Source of the DNA: a virus
Length of the DNA: 25,426 bases
IMG/VR virus record: IMGVR_UViG_3300042528_000147
Span: 1-25,426 of that record
Strand: one strand, 5' to 3'
Under the pieces are notes generated by a model. That model ran no database searches. It had not been told where the DNA came from and saw nothing but the letters and a program-made list of their open reading frames with translations. The position numbers and the translations under genes were made by a program. Below are positions 21,826-25,426 of this stretch, piece by piece. Within the stretch, counting starts at the first letter, position 1. Every line of letters begins with the position of its first letter.

Positions 21826-22376
21826 TATATACCGATGTAGTTTTGTTTGATAAAGAACCTTTCGGGCTGATTGCCTGTAAATCCTGCGTAATCGGGATAG
21901 TCCGCCTTGTTTTGATAAATAAAATCATCAAGGATTCTATTTAGTTCCACCATGCGATTCCATGCCCTTACTGATGTCTTTACGATACTAACGGGAGTCG
22001 CATTTTCAGGAAGTTGGCGTATAACACCAACCCCTGAATTATGCGATTTTAAGCCTGTTAGAATCTTTGTAAAAACATAGTTAGCTATCGGGCTTTCTTT
22101 TTCCGTATTAGCTAACCCGCGCCACTTATTCAACAACCCATTTGAGTCTGTGAATTCAGCACCCTTCCAGATGTCATACCAAATGCCAGACGTAGGGTTT
22201 GACGCAATGGCAGCGGTTAAGTCCTTTGCCATTTTATACCCTAAGAAGTCAACAAGGTAGTTATCTTCATGGATTGCCGTCATCTCGATATAATACTGCC
22301 CCTCAGACTTTGAATCGTCTGTGTTTGGCAGTATGTTATCACCAACAAAATATGAGTTATCGATTATCGTAGCCAT
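21825..22376 (-). CDS. probable head-tail connector protein, 183 aa
   Basis: Directly after the capsid gene and the 59-residue gene. The sequence is helical with segments YLVDFLGYKMAKDLTAAI and SPIANYVFTKILTGLKSH and a C-terminal acidic-aromatic stretch (DYPDYAGFTGNQPERFF). This fits the adaptor or connector proteins that follow the major capsid protein. Function is inferred from order and helical content. It ends where the next gene begins. Confidence 0.6.
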   Translation of the reverse strand: MATIIDNSYFVGDNILPNTDDSKSEGQYYIEMTAIHEDNYLVDFLGYKMAKDLTAAIASNPTSGIWYDIWKGAEFTDSNGLLNKWRGLANTEKESPIANYVFTKILTGLKSHNSGVGVIRQLPENATPVSIVKTSVRAWNRMVELNRILDDFIYQNKADYPDYAGFTGNQPERFFIKQNYIGI

Positions 22377-22382
22377 ACGGAT

Positions 22383-22562
22383 TTACTTTTTTACATGACC
22401 TTTTGCAATCAAGGTTTCAGCAGTTTCAGCGTTCAAAGTGTATTTTTTACCCTCTTTGTATTTATCCTTTTTGCCTGTTCCTGTTACGGTGACAAAGCCT
22501 TCAGGCGCTTGTACTACTTCTTCCTTTTTTGCAGGTTCTTGTGTGTGTGTTGCTTTCGCCAT
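22383..22562 (-). CDS. small head-region protein, 59 aa
   Basis: Found in the gap between capsid and connector: ATG at 22562 (MAKATHTQEPAKKEE) to TAA at 22385-22383. It begins 11 nt after the capsid stop. The sequence is Lys/Glu/Thr-rich with GFVTVTGTGKKDKYKEG in the middle and a helical end. A small basic protein next to the capsid gene could be a head decoration or scaffolding accessory, but nothing more can be said. Confidence 0.6.
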   Translation of the reverse strand: MAKATHTQEPAKKEEVVQAPEGFVTVTGTGKKDKYKEGKKYTLNAETAETLIAKGHVKK

Positions 22563-22573
22563 ACTATTTAAGA

Positions 22574-23800
22574 TTAAGGAGTTTCAAGTGCTGCAATAGC
22601 GTTAGTGATGTTTGAAGCGTAAACAATAGCTGCTTTATCGTTCTCTTTCACATAGTGAACAGCACGCATTTCACCTAAGATTGTAACTTGGTTTTTTGTG
22701 AAGTTATCGCTATTCAGACCAACGCTGATGTTAAACTCTTCACGGATACCCAATGTACATTTCGATGGGTCAAGGATGTATGCTTCATTGGCAGTAACAC
22801 CATTGTTTTCTACAACCAACAGACCGGCAGAGGTCATCAACCCGCCCGGAACATCCGTAGCATAACGACCGTTCTTGTCTTTCACCATGCGAAGCAAAGC
22901 AACGTCATTTGGGTTCATCAATGCAACCGTTGCGTTGTAGTTTGCTTTAGCAACCTGAGCCTTTGCAGTCACAAGGAAGTCAAAGATATTGGCGTTCTCA
23001 ATCAAATCAGTAAATCCGGTTGTTGCATAAGAAGTTGCGTATGTTTCAATTCCTTTCAAGTTAGGGCTTACACCGCTACCTGTTAAGATTTGAGAATCCA
23101 ATTCCAATTCAACCAATTCGCGTAATTCATCATTGATGATTGACTGCAAGTAAGGCAAATCAGCAAGGGCCTGCTTAGTAACGGTTACATAAGAAGCAAC
23201 GGTTTCAACAGGTAATTTGCGCTCAACCAAATTGAAATCGGATTGTGACTTAGCATTTCCTTCGGTCTGCATACCTGCACCACCTTCAGGGGTTGCTTTG
23301 TCAAACCAGCTGATATATTGGTCAGCAATAGGACGGGTACGGATTAATTGGCGTAAGAACGGCGCACGACGGGCAAATTGACCGACATTAGGGTCCCATG
23401 AAGAAATCCCTACAAAGCCGCCTGAGTAGTTAGATGAACTCATGTTAGCAACGTCCTTGTTTACGATTGACATCTCAACCGATTGGCCGGGCTTCCAATT
23501 CTTCAATTGCTCGATGTGCTGACCTAATTGTTTGCTTACTTGGTCCGAAAATGTTGGTTCTTTGTAGTCACGTTGTTTCATGGCCTGCAATTCTTCGATT
23601 GCAATACCTTGAGCCTTCAACGTGTCTGTTAAAGAGTCCTGAACGGCTTTAGTTTCCGTTTTGATTGATTCGGTTAATGCTTCCATCTTTGAAGCAAATT
23701 CTTGATTGTTTATCATCCCGTTCAATTTGTCGGTGACAAACTTTTGAGCCTGACCTGTGATTTCTGAAATCAGGGCTTTTTCTTGTTCGTTAAATTCCAT
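22574..23800 (-). CDS. major capsid protein, HK97 fold, 408 aa
   Basis: Residues 1-75 are a charged coiled coil (EQEKALISEI, then FASKMEALTESIKTETKAV) typical of the scaffolding delta domain that the prohead protease removes. The remainder shows the HK97 pattern: SGGFVGISSWD, TRPIADQYISWFDKAT, PVETVASYVTVTKQALADLP (start of the spine helix region), then LELDSQILTGSG at about 232-243. The protein builds the icosahedral shell. The gene is preceded by the protease gene (13-nt gap), which supports the processing scheme. Confidence 0.9.
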   Translation of the reverse strand: MEFNEQEKALISEITGQAQKFVTDKLNGMINNQEFASKMEALTESIKTETKAVQDSLTDTLKAQGIAIEELQAMKQRDYKEPTFSDQVSKQLGQHIEQLKNWKPGQSVEMSIVNKDVANMSSSNYSGGFVGISSWDPNVGQFARRAPFLRQLIRTRPIADQYISWFDKATPEGGAGMQTEGNAKSQSDFNLVERKLPVETVASYVTVTKQALADLPYLQSIINDELRELVELELDSQILTGSGVSPNLKGIETYATSYATTGFTDLIENANIFDFLVTAKAQVAKANYNATVALMNPNDVALLRMVKDKNGRYATDVPGGLMTSAGLLVVENNGVTANEAYILDPSKCTLGIREEFNISVGLNSDNFTKNQVTILGEMRAVHYVKENDKAAIVYASNITNAIAALETP

Positions 23801-23813
23801 TTGTTTGTGATTT

Positions 23814-24647
23814 TTAATAGTTAAAAAAATTGTGCTTCACGAGCTTTGAATAGTCCACCTGATTGGTATTAACCGGATCGGGGTTGTCTGAATTGTCACC
23901 GACGGATTCAGGATATGTTATAGGGGTTGCATCGTTACTCCCAAAAGGAACCATGCTACCCTCTTTAATTATTTTTGCTTCTTCAACGCCCCACAAATAC
24001 CCCGCTTCATCAACGGCTTCTTTGTTTACGATTTCGGGGTAAACTGAATCAAAATATAGTTTATTTTCAGCGTATTCCTTATCGTTTGAATTGATGCCTA
24101 AACGTAGTTTAACGTATTGCATCCTTACGCTGTTTTGTATCGGTCGTTTTTGTTCAATGATTTCTTTTGCTATTGGGTTTACTATCTTATCCATTTCAAT
24201 CTCATAAACCAGTGCCTCCGTTGTTCCTGGGTAGTTCTTACCCAAAAACGCCCATGATACCACCTTAACCATCGGCTTCACATCCGTTGGCCATGCGATT
24301 ATACTTGTGGTTTTTAGTTCATGGTCCATGACGTAGAATAGTTTTCCATCCTGCTCATTGACTGACTTAGACCAAATGCCGGGCCTGTGGACGTCACCAT
24401 GTGAATCGTAGTAATTGATGGTATTGATTACGGGATAAACCGCAGTTGATTTCATCGGGAACGGCTGCCCCTTTTGGCTTACGGCATCCTTCATCAATTC
24501 AAACGGCGCAAACTGACCTTTACTCTTCGATTCGTATATTGCCGCCTTCTTTATCGCTATCAACTTCGATTCGTTGGCCTTCAACTCCTTGAATAGTTCC
24601 GCCTTGTTGGTGAAGGTCTTGTTTAGTTCCGGTATAAATATTTTCAT
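23814..24647 (-). CDS. prohead protease, 277 aa
   Basis: The likely catalytic residues of the U35-type prohead proteases are H109 in FYVMDHE and S173 in RPIQNSVRM, with the stretch NYYDSHGDVHRPG (78-90) ahead of them. It should cut the N-terminal scaffolding part of the capsid protein at 22574-23800 during head maturation. The start is ATG at 24647, 26 nt after the portal stop. Residues 1-50 form a separate helical part. The C-terminal 50 residues are polar and acidic (GDNSDNPDPVNTN). Length is within the normal range for the family. Confidence 0.75.
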   Translation of the reverse strand: MKIFIPELNKTFTNKAELFKELKANESKLIAIKKAAIYESKSKGQFAPFELMKDAVSQKGQPFPMKSTAVYPVINTINYYDSHGDVHRPGIWSKSVNEQDGKLFYVMDHELKTTSIIAWPTDVKPMVKVVSWAFLGKNYPGTTEALVYEIEMDKIVNPIAKEIIEQKRPIQNSVRMQYVKLRLGINSNDKEYAENKLYFDSVYPEIVNKEAVDEAGYLWGVEEAKIIKEGSMVPFGSNDATPITYPESVGDNSDNPDPVNTNQVDYSKLVKHNFFNY

Positions 24648-24673
24648 CTTCCTTTAGTATTTCTTTTTCAAGT

Positions 24674-25426
24674 TTAGCTCTCTTCAGGCGTATCACCCGC
24701 TCCGCTTCCTGTTTCGTTAGTATTTTCATAAATTTCGCTCATTTGATACTTGTATCTGTTGCCGTCTGTGATAGGCTTCTGCCCTATCATTTCAAGCATC
24801 TGATTGAATGTAATTGCATTTAGATTGAACTGCATTTCAGCCGCTTCTGTGATGGCTTTTATTCCTTTACCCTTCTCCTCATTGCTTTCTTGCATGACTT
24901 CTAAATGGTCATAGGTTTTCTTAATCAGCACCTTCGATACATCCACTTTCAGTAACTCCATTAGCTGCATACAATACGATTCAGCCATAGGTATAACCGT
25001 ATCTTGATATAATGATTTCCACGCGGTGTTTTGGTTGTTGAATGTGCTTCCTTCAAGTTGCAACAAGTCTTTAGGATAGCCTAACCCCGTTGCGATGTCG
25101 AACGTGGCACGTTTATAGGTTTCATTTAGCCCTAATTCAGTTGCATTGAATGACATGGACTGCCATTGAAGGGCTGCATCTGTTATGATTATTTGGCTTT
25201 GATCGGGTTGGAATCCGTATGCATTTTTGAAGTCACGTTGTATTTCATCTCTTGCTTCCGTACTCATTGGCTCCCTATCAAGTTCACCCGCTGCGGTGTT
25301 TGCCAATATACCTCTCGGGCCTCTATGCGTCATCATTTCGTTTTCCGCGTTGTAGTACGAAATCAGAATTGATATTGGCTTGCTTAGTGGCCCTAAAGGT
25401 GATTCAGGCAAATAAAAGTTATCAGT
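24674..25426 (-). CDS. portal protein, C-terminal part (partial)
   Basis: The frame continues off the right edge, so only the last 250 residues are visible. The start codon drawn at 25411 (TTG) is internal. ESPLGPLSKP near the visible beginning, the helical clip-type region (DIATGLGYPKDLLQ) and GSTFNNQNTAWKSLYQDTV match the Phage_portal family of HK97-like phages. The dodecameric ring would form the DNA entry vertex and tail attachment site. The C-terminus has a low-complexity acidic tail (ENTNETGSGAGDTPEES). The protease gene follows 26 nt after its stop. Confidence 0.85.
   Translation of the reverse strand, partial: TDNFYLPESPLGPLSKPISILISYYNAENEMMTHRGPRGILANTAAGELDREPMSTEARDEIQRDFKNAYGFQPDQSQIIITDAALQWQSMSFNATELGLNETYKRATFDIATGLGYPKDLLQLEGSTFNNQNTAWKSLYQDTVIPMAESYCMQLMELLKVDVSKVLIKKTYDHLEVMQESNEEKGKGIKAITEAAEMQFNLNAITFNQMLEMIGQKPITDGNRYKYQMSEIYENTNETGSGAGDTPEES

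Noticed and set aside
24520-24729. 69-residue frame overlapping portal end and protease start
   Set aside because: It overlaps the portal gene by 56 nt and the protease gene by 128 nt, both of which are well supported. Its sequence is mostly low-complexity lysine and glutamate and resembles no known protein.

Overview
The window is a stretch of a tailed-phage or prophage genome from a Bacteroidetes-type host, with HK97-type head genes and a long tape measure protein (siphovirus-like). The host assignment is an inference. It rests on the promoter at 1312-1342 (TTG, 20 nt, TATATTTG), which fits the Bacteroidetes consensus, on A-rich start regions without Shine-Dalgarno sequences, and on the PKD-plus-leucine-rich domain of the tail protein at 11111-12799. 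No integrase, terminase or repressor lies in the window, so a temperate lifestyle is not shown.

Layout. Positions 1-1222 hold five small leftward genes of unknown function, one of them a 36-residue membrane peptide. A divergent promoter region at 1223-1366 carries operator-like repeats. Rightward from 1367 come an SNF2-type helicase, an adjacent N4/N6-type DNA methyltransferase and two small genes. From 4318 to about 6366 follows the most unusual part: four small genes or gene groups separated by attC-like imperfect palindromes. Each repeat begins at or just after the stop codon of the gene before it (TAAC) and ends in GTTATA or GTTATT. The last unit encodes a C5-type DNA methyltransferase-like protein, and the repeat after it has only its 5' half. 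The layout resembles an integron gene-cassette array inside a phage genome, but no integron integrase is visible.

From 25426 down to 6413 everything is leftward. In transcription order: portal (cut by the window edge), prohead protease, HK97 major capsid protein, a 59-residue gene, connector, probable tail terminator or neck protein, probable tail tube protein, a 59-residue gene, a predicted lipoprotein followed by a terminator-like hairpin, three small genes in the usual position of tail assembly genes, a small membrane protein, the tape measure protein, two large tail-tip proteins, three smaller structural or hypothetical proteins, two small membrane proteins of holin type, a GH19 endolysin, a second terminator-like hairpin, an HExxH protein and a calcineurin-like phosphoesterase. 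The late genes are tightly packed with ATGA and TAATG overlaps, so they are probably one transcription unit with internal attenuation at the two hairpins.

Several genes are short and easy to miss (92-202, 1-108, 4473-4565, 4562-4735, 8743-8910, 19490-19669, 22383-22562). They were found by reading the gaps directly. No tRNA, rRNA or CRISPR array was seen, and no gene-free stretch exceeds 300 bases.
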